A stretch of 64,000 nt of DNA, taken from assembly GCA_965242805.1 (NCBI GenBank), contig CBDETD010000002.1:5808888-5872887 (forward strand), in the 5' to 3' direction. The number at the start of each line of letters is the position of its first letter. The first letter of the stretch is position 1. The position numbers and the translations under genes are program-made. The notes under the pieces were generated by a model that was not told where the DNA came from, did no database searches, and worked only from the letters and a program-made list of their open reading frames with translations. The DNA comes from JANQEU01 sp965242805. GTDB lineage: Bacteria > Bacteroidota > Bacteroidia > Cytophagales > Cyclobacteriaceae. Shown piece after piece: positions 19,479-27,822 of this stretch.

Positions 19479-19590
19479 CCTGCAGTCTTTTCGACCGGAG
19501 AGAAACGGAGGGAGAAATCTATTCATAATACAGCTTACTCTCGTGAATAGATTTCTCACTCCACTGCGTTCTGTTCGAAAAGACTGCAGG
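19479..19590. repeat. Best copy of the large intergenic palindrome
   Basis: About 50-bp imperfect arms: 19479-19530 starts cctgcagtcttttcgaccgg and runs to gggagaaatctattcat. 19542-19590 is its reverse complement and ends ttcgaaaagactgcagg. The loop is about 12 bases. Pieces of the same sequence recur at 5627, 9072, 10112, 11354 and 11453, always between genes and never inside them. This is the pattern of a non-coding mobile palindrome (REP/MITE-like). Confidence 0.85.
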
Positions 19591-19653
19591 AGAGTAGAGA
19601 CTGCAGGGGTGTAATTGAGAGGAATTAATTCACCCACTTTTTATAAAAACTAC

Positions 19654-19694
19654 TTTTAGGACTTAAATATTTAGATTACATTTAGGACTTTAAT
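19654..19694 (+). promoter_or_regulatory. Direct repeats upstream of the PadR gene, possible operator
   Basis: Two copies of the near-identical motif tttaggactt(t)aa start at 19655 and 19681, 26 bases apart, and the second ends 10 bases before the padR ATG. The spacing is near two and a half helical turns. PadR proteins usually repress their own operons, so an operator is a reasonable reading, but this is inference from position and repetition only. Confidence 0.35.
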
Positions 19695-19703
19695 TGATAT
19701 TTG

Positions 19704-20045
19704 ATGAAAAAGAATTCAATAGGGGAGTTTGAAGAAATAGTCATGCTGACCGTAGCAGTACTGTTTGATGAGGCGTACGGCGTGGCTATTAAATCCGAAA
19801 TAGAGAGTAGAATGAACCGTAAGGTCAGCGTAGGTGCCATGCGAACTGCACTGGATAGATTGGAGAAAAAGGGATTTCTTGAATCAACTTTTGGGGAAGC
19901 TACCGCTGTAAGAGGTGGTAAACGAAAACGGTACTTCAGGGTTACTCCCTTTGGCAAGAAAGCCTTGGATGAGGTCATGCTATCCCGGAAGAAACTTTGG
20001 GAAGATATCCCAGAGGTAGCGTTCGATTTCAAACTCTCAATGTAA
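19704..20045 (+). CDS. PadR-family transcriptional regulator
   Basis: The 113-residue protein is a PadR-type winged-helix regulator: FEEIVMLTVAVLFDEAYGVAIKSEIE (about 8-34), the recognition region VSVGAMRTALDRLEKKGFLES (about 41-61) and the wing VRGGKRKRYFRVTPFGKKAL (about 69-88). The C-terminal dimerisation helix is short. ATG at 19704 is chosen over a TTG one codon upstream. It lies 9 bases before a prefixed FtsX permease gene. PadR plus permease is a frequent pair in Bacteroidota, so it probably controls the permease in response to an unknown membrane or toxic signal. Confidence 0.9.
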   Translation: MKKNSIGEFEEIVMLTVAVLFDEAYGVAIKSEIESRMNRKVSVGAMRTALDRLEKKGFLESTFGEATAVRGGKRKRYFRVTPFGKKALDEVMLSRKKLWEDIPEVAFDFKLSM

Positions 20046-20054
20046 TTCAACAAG

Positions 20055-22619
20055 GTGCTACCAATAAAACTTCTCCGTTGGTTTTGTAAACCCGATCTGC
20101 TGGAAGATGTAGAGGGCGACCTGATGGAGCTTTATAATGAGAGACATCAGAAGAACTCAAAATTGGCAACCATCAGACTTTTCCTGGATGTATTGTTCCT
20201 GTTTCGTCCCGGGATCATCAGAAATGTAAACTCAAAGGTCAACTTAAATAATTCGGCGATGCTACGAAATTTCATTATCACGACCCTTCGATTTGCCCTC
20301 AGGCATAAAGGGTACACATCTCTTAATCTCATTGGTCTATCAGTTGGGATATCCGCTGTAATGATCATCCTGCTTTGGATCAATGATGAGATCTCCATGG
20401 ATACATTCCACACTAATTCTCACAGGACCGTCAAACTTTGGAGGAACATGCACCAGACCAATGGTGAGATCATTACCACATCGGCAATCCCCCAACCCCT
20501 CGAGATATTGCTGGAGGAAGAGTATCCGGAAATCGATCAGGTGGCCCTGATCGGTTGGGAGATGGAATTAGCTTTCCGTAAGGGCGAAAGTGTCTCCTAT
20601 GAGACGGGTCGATACGTATCTCCCGAATTCTTCAGTATTTTTTCATTTCCAATCCTGTTGGGTAATAAAGGCGACCTGTTCAGCGATATGAATTCCATTG
20701 TCATCACCGAAAGATTGGCAACCAAATATTTCGGGGCCAGTTGGAGGGAAGAGGCAATTGGGAATACCATAAACGTTAATGAAAGGCAACTGGTAGTTTC
20801 AGGAGTTATGGAGATTCCAGGACCTAATTCTTCCGTTGATTTTGATTGGCTAACACCGGCTCAGGAATATATGAACAGAAACAGCTGGGTCGAAAGCTGG
20901 TACAATGGTGGATTCAGCATGGTGCTTACCCTGCGTGATATGTCTGATTTTGATGCAGTCCAGGAAAGGATTGAACAGGAAGTAAATAAACATACCAATT
21001 ACGAGGCGGATGAACGAATATTTATGCAGCGATTCCCGGATGTCTATCTGAATTCCAATTTCGAAAACGGAATACCATCAGGAGGCAGGATAGAATACGT
21101 GAGGATCCTCTTCATAGTAGCCATTTTTATCATGCTCATCGCCTGTATCAACTTTATGAACCTGGCGACAGCCAGGTCAAACAGAAGAGCACGGGAGATT
21201 GGGATAAGGAAGGTGATGGGGGCGAGGAAAGGAGGTATTCGAACGCAATTTTTTACGGAGTCCTTCATGACCTCAGGACTTTCCGTTATGGTAGGAGTTT
21301 TGATCGTATTGATAGTACTACCGTACTTTAATCAGCTTACAGGTAAGTATCTAACCCTGGATTTTGCCTCACCTTTACTATGGGGCCTTATCATTTCAAT
21401 AATTGTGATATCCGGAGTCCTATCAGGAAGCTACCCCGCATTATTGCTCGCTTCTTTCGGAATCACCGATTCCATGAAAGGCGTTGTTGGAAACAAAATG
21501 GGAGGAGGTATAATAAGGAAGGCCCTGGTTATTTTTCAGTTTTCCCTCTCCATACTCTTGATTATAGGGACAGCGGTTGTGTATCAGCAGATGAGTTTTG
21601 TTTTAAATATGTCTCTAGGTTTGGATCGTGAAAATGTCCTGTATGTAGAGATGCAGCGGGACCTTGTATCGGACCTTGATGTGTACAAGAACGAATTGGC
21701 CTCAATACCGGAAGTTACGGCCGTAACGGCAGCAAGTGGTAATCCATTGTCATACGGAAGAAGCACCGGAAGTGCAGAATGGCCTGGAAAAGATCCTAAT
21801 GCCAACGTTGAGATAAATGTCTTAAACGTGGACCTAGATTTTCTTACAACCATGAAAGGAGAGATCATTCAGGGTAGGGATTTCTCAAGTGAAATTCTGA
21901 CGGATACTGCCAACTATATCATAAATGAAGTAACTGCAGAGATCCTGGGCTTTCAGGATCCGATCGGGCAGGACTTTTCCATATGGGGACTGGAGGGTAA
22001 GATCATTGGCGTAGTTCGTAATTTTCACATGGATAGTATGTTTGAACCGATCGATCCGCTCGTGATCCGTCTCGATCCCAACAGCACATTTCTGGCTTTG
22101 ATCCGGATCCGGCAAGACATTACTAAGGTTTTACCCCAGGTAGAAAAGATCACCACAGGGTTGAGTCCTGCTTATCCATTTAAATATGGATTCCTGGATG
22201 ATGAATACACTCGCAGCTACCAGAGTGAAATGGTCCTTGGTTCGCTCGCCATGATCTTTTCATTGATATCCATTCTCATTTCCTGTCTTGGATTACTGGG
22301 TCTCTCGTCCTATTCCACCACACAACGCGCCAGGGAAATAGGCATCAGAAAGGTCCATGGTGCTAATGTTGCACAACTAGTGATGATGTTGTCAAAGGAC
22401 TATGCAAAACTGATGCTGGTCTCATTCGTCATCGGTGCACCGATTGCCCATCTGGTGATGAAAGAATGGCTCAATTCATTTGCATTCCGCACAGAAATCA
22501 ACTTCTTGGTTTATTTTCTGATTGGAATTGCAGTCTTTGTCGGAGGTGCTCTTACCGTAAGTTTGAAGTCCTATCAGGCAGCTACGATCAGTCCTACACA
22601 TACCTTAAAGGACGAATGA
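20055..22619 (+). CDS. FtsX/MacB-type ABC transporter permease with N-terminal permease-prefix domain
   Basis: The 854-residue membrane protein starts at GTG 20055; the resulting N-terminus LPIKLLRWFCKPDLLEDVEGDLMELY matches the 'permease prefix domain' found next to PadR genes. Then come a first membrane helix (about 88-108), a large periplasmic MacB-like domain, and three helices of an FtsX domain with AREIGIRKVMGA (about 377-388). The whole unit is then repeated: helix, periplasmic domain and second FtsX domain with AREIGIRKVHGA (about 756-767). No ATPase gene is adjacent, so it is an orphan permease like the Acidobacteria ADOP group and must use an ATPase encoded elsewhere. Substrate unknown. 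Confidence 0.9.
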   Translation: MLPIKLLRWFCKPDLLEDVEGDLMELYNERHQKNSKLATIRLFLDVLFLFRPGIIRNVNSKVNLNNSAMLRNFIITTLRFALRHKGYTSLNLIGLSVGISAVMIILLWINDEISMDTFHTNSHRTVKLWRNMHQTNGEIITTSAIPQPLEILLEEEYPEIDQVALIGWEMELAFRKGESVSYETGRYVSPEFFSIFSFPILLGNKGDLFSDMNSIVITERLATKYFGASWREEAIGNTINVNERQLVVSGVMEIPGPNSSVDFDWLTPAQEYMNRNSWVESWYNGGFSMVLTLRDMSDFDAVQERIEQEVNKHTNYEADERIFMQRFPDVYLNSNFENGIPSGGRIEYVRILFIVAIFIMLIACINFMNLATARSNRRAREIGIRKVMGARKGGIRTQFFTESFMTSGLSVMVGVLIVLIVLPYFNQLTGKYLTLDFASPLLWGLIISIIVISGVLSGSYPALLLASFGITDSMKGVVGNKMGGGIIRKALVIFQFSLSILLIIGTAVVYQQMSFVLNMSLGLDRENVLYVEMQRDLVSDLDVYKNELASIPEVTAVTAASGNPLSYGRSTGSAEWPGKDPNANVEINVLNVDLDFLTTMKGEIIQGRDFSSEILTDTANYIINEVTAEILGFQDPIGQDFSIWGLEGKIIGVVRNFHMDSMFEPIDPLVIRLDPNSTFLALIRIRQDITKVLPQVEKITTGLSPAYPFKYGFLDDEYTRSYQSEMVLGSLAMIFSLISILISCLGLLGLSSYSTTQRAREIGIRKVHGANVAQLVMMLSKDYAKLMLVSFVIGAPIAHLVMKEWLNSFAFRTEINFLVYFLIGIAVFVGGALTVSLKSYQAATISPTHTLKDE

Positions 22620-22630
22620 ATTAATTCAAT

Positions 22631-22708
22631 CCAATCCAGCAATTTGCAGATCCTCGATTCGTTTAATCTTTAGAAAGCATCTATTCATCGTAAAAATTGC
22701 TGGATTGG
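22631..22708 (+). repeat. Long-loop inverted repeat after the permease gene
   Basis: Perfect 15-bp arms ccaatccagcaattt (22631-22645) and aaattgctggattgg (22694-22708) enclose 48 bases, starting 12 bases after the permease stop. It could be a transcript-end structure or a small mobile remnant. Confidence 0.5.
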
Positions 22709-22770
22709 TAGAATTAGGAGGGACCCATTCGGAAGTTCATCCCAATTTTAAATTCATAACTAGTAGAAAA

Positions 22771-22905
22771 ATGACTTATACATCAAAAACCAAAAACCAC
22801 AAGTCCCTTTCCAAGATTGTAACTTCAGGATTGTTCAGAATGAGTATTTATGGCCTTGCATTTGTTGGTGCAGCCGTGATTCTCTTCAATTTCCTTACGG
22901 CCTGA
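22771..22905 (+). CDS. Small single-TM protein, 44 residues
   Basis: I do not recognise this gene. From the ATG at 22771 it encodes a basic N-terminus (TYTSKTKNHKSLSKIV) followed by one membrane helix (about 22-42, MSIYGLAFVGAAVILFNFL). A longer version from a TTG at 22705 would add 22 residues that fall in an inverted repeat, so the short form is preferred. Its stop touches the stop of the convergent cyclophilin gene. Such small membrane proteins are common and often unannotated. Confidence 0.45.
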   Translation: MTYTSKTKNHKSLSKIVTSGLFRMSIYGLAFVGAAVILFNFLTA

Positions 22906-23340
22906 TCAGGAGGTAATTACTACTTTTTCCATTACATCTCCCTGACGTATTTCGTCAATCACTTCCAGTCCGTCAACCACCTTTCCGAAAACGGTATGTT
23001 GTCGGTCGAGATGCTGCGTATTTTGTCTGCTATGGCAGATGAAGAATTGTGATCCACCAGTATTTCGACCTGCGTGAGCCATAGATAATACTCCTCGATC
23101 ATGGTACTGATTGTCACCGTCTAGTTCGCAATCAATTTGATAACCAGGCCCACCCGTTCCCGTACCATTGGGGCATCCTCCCTGGATGACGAAATCGGGT
23201 ATCACCCGGTGAAAGGTCAATCCGTCATAAAATCCTTTTTCGGCCAGATCGACAAAGTTTTTGACTGTATTGGGAGCGTCCTTTTCGAAGAACTCGATTT
23301 TCATTACACCTTTTTTTGTGTGAATTTCTGCCTTACTCAT
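22906..23340 (-). CDS. Cyclophilin-type peptidyl-prolyl cis-trans isomerase
   Basis: The 144-residue enzyme catalyses proline cis-trans isomerisation during protein folding. It has the compact bacterial cyclophilin core: FHRVIPDFVIQGG (43-55, with catalytic Arg45 and Gln53), then GVLSMAHAGRNTGGSQFFIC and HLDRQHTVFGKVVDGLEVID. The typical active-site phenylalanine/methionine positions are present (SMAHA, SQFFI). No signal peptide is seen, so it is cytosolic. It is a single gene and converges on the small gene at 22771-22905. Confidence 0.94.
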   Translation of the reverse strand: MSKAEIHTKKGVMKIEFFEKDAPNTVKNFVDLAEKGFYDGLTFHRVIPDFVIQGGCPNGTGTGGPGYQIDCELDGDNQYHDRGVLSMAHAGRNTGGSQFFICHSRQNTQHLDRQHTVFGKVVDGLEVIDEIRQGDVMEKVVITS

Positions 23341-23381
23341 AATTGATATTCAGATACTTAGGGATAAGAATTTTAATTCCA

Positions 23382-23389
23382 CAAAAGTA
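23382..23389 (-). promoter_or_regulatory. Possible Bacteroidota -7 box for the cyclophilin gene
   Basis: On the minus strand the sequence TACTTTTG matches the Bacteroidota -7 consensus TAnnTTTG and lies about 42 bases before the start codon. No convincing -33 TTTG box was found at the expected distance, so support is weak. Confidence 0.3.
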
Positions 23390-23470
23390 GAATGATTTAT
23401 ATCATATGGAAGCGTATTACTGACATATTCATTTCCACGTATATCAAAGTATAGGCCTGTGATCCGGATA

Positions 23471-23707
23471 ATGATTGAATCAGGCGGTCATATCACCACC
23501 GATGAGCTTCTCATTGTACATCGATATAACCAGCATCGATATCGTATCTCTATGCTTACCTACCACCGGATCGTGGAAATGATCAAATTTTACAATGAGA
23601 GTATTTACTCTCTTCCCGACTTTGAAGTGATCGAAGCCATCGGAGCGGACGATGAGAATGAAGGTGTAAAGGAGATACTTCAAGTCAACGAGATCGTTTT
23701 TTTATAA
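23471..23707 (+). CDS. Hypothetical protein, 78 residues
   Basis: I do not recognise a family. The product (from ATG 23471; a GTG at 23459 would add four residues) is soluble and acidic at its C-terminus. It is rich in His/Tyr/Ile (IVHRYNQHRYRISMLTYHRIVEMIKFYNES), and predicted to be mostly helical. It is convergent with the lipoprotein gene at 23717. Codon choice looks like that of its neighbours, and the opposite-strand frame is less protein-like. Confidence 0.5.
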   Translation: MIESGGHITTDELLIVHRYNQHRYRISMLTYHRIVEMIKFYNESIYSLPDFEVIEAIGADDENEGVKEILQVNEIVFL

Positions 23708-23716
23708 CAACTCCTT

Positions 23717-24433
23717 TTATTGCAGCTTCACAGATGCCGTGGAACTTATGTACGCGTAATATTCAGCGTCGGAATGTGTTTTGAGGTTAAATGAAATGGT
23801 ATAGTTTCCACTAGGGAGTTTGAATTTGTTGGGCTGTGTATTTATAGCCACGAAATTGCTACCATTCGGAATTTCATTGATGTGCGTTCCTCCTCGGGGA
23901 CCTGTAAAAACACGAATAGTATTTGGATCACCTGGCTTCAAACGGAATCTGAACTCCTTGCTCCAATTGCCCATATTGATCCCAAGAGGATTTGTGATCA
24001 CCGCTGTCATGGTCATATGGGATCCACCCCCACTAGTCAAATACACTGTGCTTGAACTGGTAAATTCGATAGCACATCTCCCTCTGTTTGGAGCGTTGAA
24101 ATTGCTGGTAGCCGTATCGTCAGTGTCGGCTTGAGGTGCGGAGGTGGAGTTGTTGCCAATATATGCCAACGACGTCCCTTGCAGCTTGTCATGTGCAGCA
24201 GGATTTGATGCGGCAAGTGTATTACCGTCTGTTGCCCATCCCGGTCTTAAGGTAGTAAAAGAATAGGTAAAGGGTCCTCCGTTTCCGGCATCGCCATCAT
24301 CAGCCTTTCCGGTAATGGAATAAGTGGCACCTGCACCTGTAAGTTGGGGTTTTTGACATCCGACGAAAATGAGTAAGCATAGGATTATATAATACTTACT
24401 AATGAAGTTGAAGATTTTGTTGTTAACTGACAT
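23717..24433 (-). CDS. Predicted lipoprotein, function unknown
   Basis: The 238-residue protein has a lipoprotein signal (hydrophobic YYIILCLLIFVGC, lipid cysteine about 26). The mature part is rich in Thr, Ser, Asn and Gly and looks all-beta. It includes a phrase typical of surface proteins with an embedded metal/sugar-like fold (SGNYTISFNLKTHSDAEYYAYIS at the C-terminus). No family is recognised. It is exported and probably sits on the periplasmic or outer face of the outer membrane. It is the last of the minus-strand genes 23717-26102, but 77 bases or more separate it from the next. Confidence 0.7.
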   Translation of the reverse strand: MSVNNKIFNFISKYYIILCLLIFVGCQKPQLTGAGATYSITGKADDGDAGNGGPFTYSFTTLRPGWATDGNTLAASNPAAHDKLQGTSLAYIGNNSTSAPQADTDDTATSNFNAPNRGRCAIEFTSSSTVYLTSGGGSHMTMTAVITNPLGINMGNWSKEFRFRLKPGDPNTIRVFTGPRGGTHINEIPNGSNFVAINTQPNKFKLPSGNYTISFNLKTHSDAEYYAYISSTASVKLQ

Positions 24434-24510
24434 AGTGAGTAAGTAATGTGATTCAAGCTTAAGTTACTGAAAATGGTTTAACCAGTCAATTGCAAATCTT
24501 TCTGAATTTC

Positions 24511-24855
24511 TTACAGGGTTAGATATGTCCAGAGGGCTGCCGCCGCATCAATGAGACCAAACAGGATCAGCATTGGCTTTGCTCTTTTGAACACAACCAA
24601 AAGGATAAAACCGATGAAGATCCCAAATCTTCCTACTACAGTTGCCCAGAAGAACGGATCCAGGTCGCTTCTAGCCGAGGTAGTGTAATACCAACCCAGC
24701 AGGATCACCAGTAAGCCAATTACCCGTATCCAGGGCTCATTGGTTTTAGGGAACTTAAACAGGGGTAAAAGGGTGTTAGGGATCAACGTGAATCCAAGTC
24801 CTGTAACAAAAAGATAGATACCGAAAACATAGACACTGAGAGCTGCAGGTGACAT
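24511..24855 (-). CDS. Four-TM hypothetical membrane protein
   Basis: This 114-residue protein has four predicted membrane helices (about 5-27, 43-58, 68-88 and 92-112) with short charged loops. It resembles small uncharacterised membrane proteins of Bacteroidota (pattern: YLFVTGLGFTLIPN, WIRVIGLLVILLGWYY, KPMLILFGLIDAAAALWT). No catalytic motif is visible. It probably has its own start signal, since 67 bases separate it from the gene upstream on its strand. Confidence 0.7.
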   Translation of the reverse strand: MSPAALSVYVFGIYLFVTGLGFTLIPNTLLPLFKFPKTNEPWIRVIGLLVILLGWYYTTSARSDLDPFFWATVVGRFGIFIGFILLVVFKRAKPMLILFGLIDAAAALWTYLTL

Positions 24856-24922
24856 ATCAAATGGTAGTTTATTAGATCAATAATTTATTGATTTTACCTG
24901 CCATAACCAAGAAGGGAAGATT

Positions 24923-25345
24923 CTATAACGGCTTGTTCAAATTTAGACTTATGTCATTTCTGATTTCTTCAGGAATCGTTATTGTTTCAAATATTTCGTT
25001 CACCGTGAATGCCACTCTTCCGTTGATTGAGCGTCCCTTGATATTTTGACGGTATAATTTGATCTTGAGCAGATCCTCATGGCCTTCACTCGCTAATAGG
25101 TAATAATGGATTTCATGGAAATGGGAGCATCCAACGGAAAAGTTTCTTCCCATTTCCTTAACATCTTCATCATTTCCATCGAATCTTGCGTCCCGTAAAT
25201 CTGAAACAAGAATAACTTTCTGATTTATGTTTACCTCCGGAACCAATTCCTGATCAGACCTGATCACGAAATCAACATCAAAAGTGCCTGCAAACTTCTC
25301 CACAATTATGGTATCCTCTTCATATGCCCATTTTCTGTATTTCAT
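24923..25345 (-). CDS. Hypothetical protein, 140 residues
   Basis: No family is recognised. The protein is soluble, mixed alpha/beta, with no signal peptide (MKYRKWAYEEDTIIVEKFAG start, ending IPEEIRNDISLNLNKPL). ATG at 25345 was chosen; a TTG at 25420 would add 25 residues and overlap the upstream gene by 23 bases, as coupled genes often do, so the longer form is possible. It follows the DUF6090-like gene on the same strand and could form a two-gene unit with it. Confidence 0.55.
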   Translation of the reverse strand: MKYRKWAYEEDTIIVEKFAGTFDVDFVIRSDQELVPEVNINQKVILVSDLRDARFDGNDEDVKEMGRNFSVGCSHFHEIHYYLLASEGHEDLLKIKLYRQNIKGRSINGRVAFTVNEIFETITIPEEIRNDISLNLNKPL

Positions 25346-25397
25346 GTGGAGATCTAAACGGTTCCTTAATTTAATAAATACCGGTTTAATATTCTTA

Positions 25398-26102
25398 TTA
25401 CCGGTTGTTAATCTTCTCAATCAATTCAATAGCCATGGCCTTTTGATTCTCATATCTACGGGCAATCCGTTCTTTCCGACTCATATCGATGATATACTTG
25501 TTTCGGACAAATGTCCTCGAAACGAAGTCAATGATCTTTTTCCTTCTTTCCTCAACCCATTTGAGGCTGTCGGTTGTCCAATTGTTGTAACGCGATCTGT
25601 ATTCGAAGGTCATCTCACCTTCTATTTCAATCCATTCGTCCAGTGTTGCAGAGTGATCCCAGCCGATGGTTTCCGAAAGCTTTGACTTAGACAAATAATA
25701 TTCGTTAATGGCATCGAATAAGACCTCATATTTTCCAGACATATGGAAATCCTGATTATTCATTTTGGTAAATGTCAGGTCCCTTCCCAGGTAGTTTATA
25801 TAAGTTGTCCGGTTTACGGCAGCATTCTCAAGATCCCTTAAAGAGGCATTGTTAAATGACCGTTTTAAGGCTATGTCACGATTATTATTATTTCGTTCTA
25901 TTCGCTCCAGGGCACTACTAAAAACAATGGTGTCATTTATAAGGTCTTCTTTAAAGGATTCAAGAAATCGTTCTGTTACGTTTATATTCTTTCGATTGTC
26001 ATTCCAGCTATTCAGTGAGAATGCTCCAAGGATACCGATCATGATGATGAGAACCTCTAATAAATACTCAGCCCATTTTTGTTTCAAGGTTTTTAAGATC
26101 AC
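25398..26102 (-). CDS. DUF6090-like membrane-anchored protein
   Basis: The 234-residue protein starts at GTG 26102. It has one N-terminal membrane helix with the family pattern YLLEVLIIMIGILGAFSLNSWNDNRK (about 13-38), followed by a long helical, charged domain. This pattern (VxIGIxxAxxxNxWNExRK) is typical of DUF6090 proteins, which occur in many copies in Bacteroidota and have no known function. The Trp-Asn-Asp-x-Arg after the helix is conserved. It is 52 bases (or a slight overlap) upstream of the 24923 gene. Confidence 0.75.
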   Translation of the reverse strand: MILKTLKQKWAEYLLEVLIIMIGILGAFSLNSWNDNRKNINVTERFLESFKEDLINDTIVFSSALERIERNNNNRDIALKRSFNNASLRDLENAAVNRTTYINYLGRDLTFTKMNNQDFHMSGKYEVLFDAINEYYLSKSKLSETIGWDHSATLDEWIEIEGEMTFEYRSRYNNWTTDSLKWVEERRKKIIDFVSRTFVRNKYIIDMSRKERIARRYENQKAMAIELIEKINNR

Positions 26103-26346
26103 CTGAATGAATTAAGGTTTAAAGTACTTAGTTGAATGCGACATACGATAAATAGCATCCTTTAAAAATCATGAAATACCAAAACAAAATCAAATTCGTA
26201 AGGATCAATTGCATAGGTAAGTCATCATGTTTAGCTAACTAAAACGGCATATGCTGAGTATTATCATTCGTCAAAAAGAATGTAAAACAAACAAAAAGGG
26301 TATTGGCAACAATCGTTGTTATCATTGACGACCAACTCAAATAAGA
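26103..26346. other. Divergent intergenic region
   Basis: This 244-base A/T-rich gap separates two divergently read genes and must hold both promoters. I see no clear -33/-7 pair, repeat or RNA gene in it. Confidence 0.4.
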
Positions 26347-26808
26347 ATGAAAAGCTCAATCTCATTCCTGACTCTTTTTACCCTTTTTTTTACATCATAT
26401 TCCCAGATCGATGAGACCAAATTTCCAGAACAACATCGCCAGTTTGATTTTTGGATTGGAGAATGGGATGTGAATCTTAGAATCCAACAGGAAAATGGAG
26501 AGTGGTTGGACCAGGTAAAATCAACAGCCAGGATCTATCCAATTCTGGATGGAAAAGCTATTCTGGAGCTATGGAATGAGAATAAATTTGGAGAGGGGAT
26601 CAAAGGGTATAGTTTACGATACTACAGGGAAGACCTTCAAAAATGGGAATTGTGGTTGAATTGGCCAGGAGACAATCGATCGGGATCCAGTAGCTTGTCA
26701 GGGAATTTTCGTCATGGAAGGGGTGAGTTCTTTTCCGAGTATCAGAAAAATGATTCAGTAACGATCACTTCAAGGTATACATTCAGTGATATCACACCTA
26801 ATTCCCTG
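26347..26808 (+). CDS. DUF1579-like exported protein, truncated at the junction
   Basis: About 154 residues of a bacterial protein remain: a signal peptide (MKSSISFLTLFTLFFTSYSQ), then HRQFDFWIGEWDV (typical of DUF1579 lipocalin-like proteins), ILDGKAILELWNE, and YYREDLQKWELWLNWP. It breaks off after the conserved phrase YTFSDITPNSL. In relatives this is followed by a RWD..YS.DGG.TW-type segment, missing here. The frame stays open to 26925 by chance (LDAGNLKNSTCC...), but those last residues come from the eukaryotic sequence. Function of the family is unknown. Confidence 0.8.
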
Positions 26809-27088
26809 GATGCAGGGAACTTGAAAAACTCCACTTGCTGTTCTGGTGCTTCTAGTCTCTTGAGAAGGCATGTTTGGCATTTGCTTGGTGATGCACAAGA
26901 ACTGGTGTGTCCAGTCTGCTTCTAAACAGGCTGCTCTTCCATCAGGGAACAGGAATCAGTTCTATCAGGGAACAAGGTGTGGATTGGTTGCCAATAGGGC
27001 TTTGGATAAATCTTGCGCGGATGCCTTGAACCCTAAAGTAGCCATGCGGGCTGGTCCCGTGAATAAGTTGGTGAGTATGATGTACTCA

Positions 27089-27125
27089 CCCTAAACCCTA
27101 AACCCTAAACCCAACCCTAAACCCT
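27089..27125 (-). repeat. Interstitial telomeric tract, CCCTAAA orientation
   Basis: Four near-perfect CCCTAAA units with one shortened unit (cccaa). This is the first telomere-type repeat after the bacterial segment, 281 bases from the junction. Confidence 0.9.
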
Positions 27126-27324
27126 ATCCCTTAGCTTGGACACCGATGTTGAAGCCAGGGCTACAGGGTTCACGACTCAGGGATGAAAGAGAAACAAATG
27201 GGGATTGGTTTAAATTCCCTAGAATACGGGGTCCTATATTTGGGTTCCCATTATAATACGGGGCCCTATATAAATTTCCCCCATTTTGGGAACAGTAGTT
27301 TAGGGAAACTACCAAATGGAAAAA

Positions 27325-27359
27325 GTTTAGGGTTTAGTGGTTTAGGGTTTAGGGCTTAG
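27325..27359 (+). repeat. Interstitial telomeric tract, TTTAGGG orientation
   Basis: Two perfect units, a gtggtttaggg variant and a degenerate end. It is the opposite orientation to the tract at 27089. Confidence 0.85.
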
Positions 27360-27681
27360 ATATGGAAGCTTGGGTTCAACAAGGGCTTGCGGAGATCATC
27401 TGATGCCGAAGCCTGAGGAAACATATATAGTGTGGTCCTAGGTGCCTTGAAGAATCATTGTAAAAGGTACCGCCATCATACCTCCACATGATACTGGCAA
27501 ATTATTCCAGCCCCATTATTCACGCCATGTGACTTCTTAGCTTCTAAGCCCTAAGCCCTAAGCCCGAAATCCTAAGCCTGACCCCTACATCCTACACACA
27601 AAATCCCTTATCTTGGTCCTGGGCCCTGAGCATTAGCACAAGCCCCCCAGAACCTGGAGCCCCAGACCCCTTCCCAAAAGA

Positions 27682-27822
27682 TTTGGGGTTTAGGGTTTGG
27701 AGTTTAGGGTTTGGGGTTTAGGGTTTGGAGTTTAGGGTTTAGGGTTTGGGGTTTAGGGTTTGGAGTTTAGGGTTTAGGGTTTGGGGTTTAGGGTTTAAGG
27801 TGTAGGGTTTGGGGTTTAGGGG
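27682..27822 (+). repeat. Long degenerate telomeric array
   Basis: About 20 units alternate TTTAGGG, TTTGGGG and TTTGGAG. A higher-order rhythm is visible: (TTTGGAG-TTTAGGG-TTTAGGG-TTTGGGG) recurs, so part of the array grew by duplication of a multi-unit block rather than by telomerase alone. Confidence 0.9.

Noticed and set aside
26809..26925. C-terminal tail of the DUF1579-like protein
   Set aside because: The last residues are encoded by sequence after the junction, which differs from any bacterial relative; it is a chance open end.
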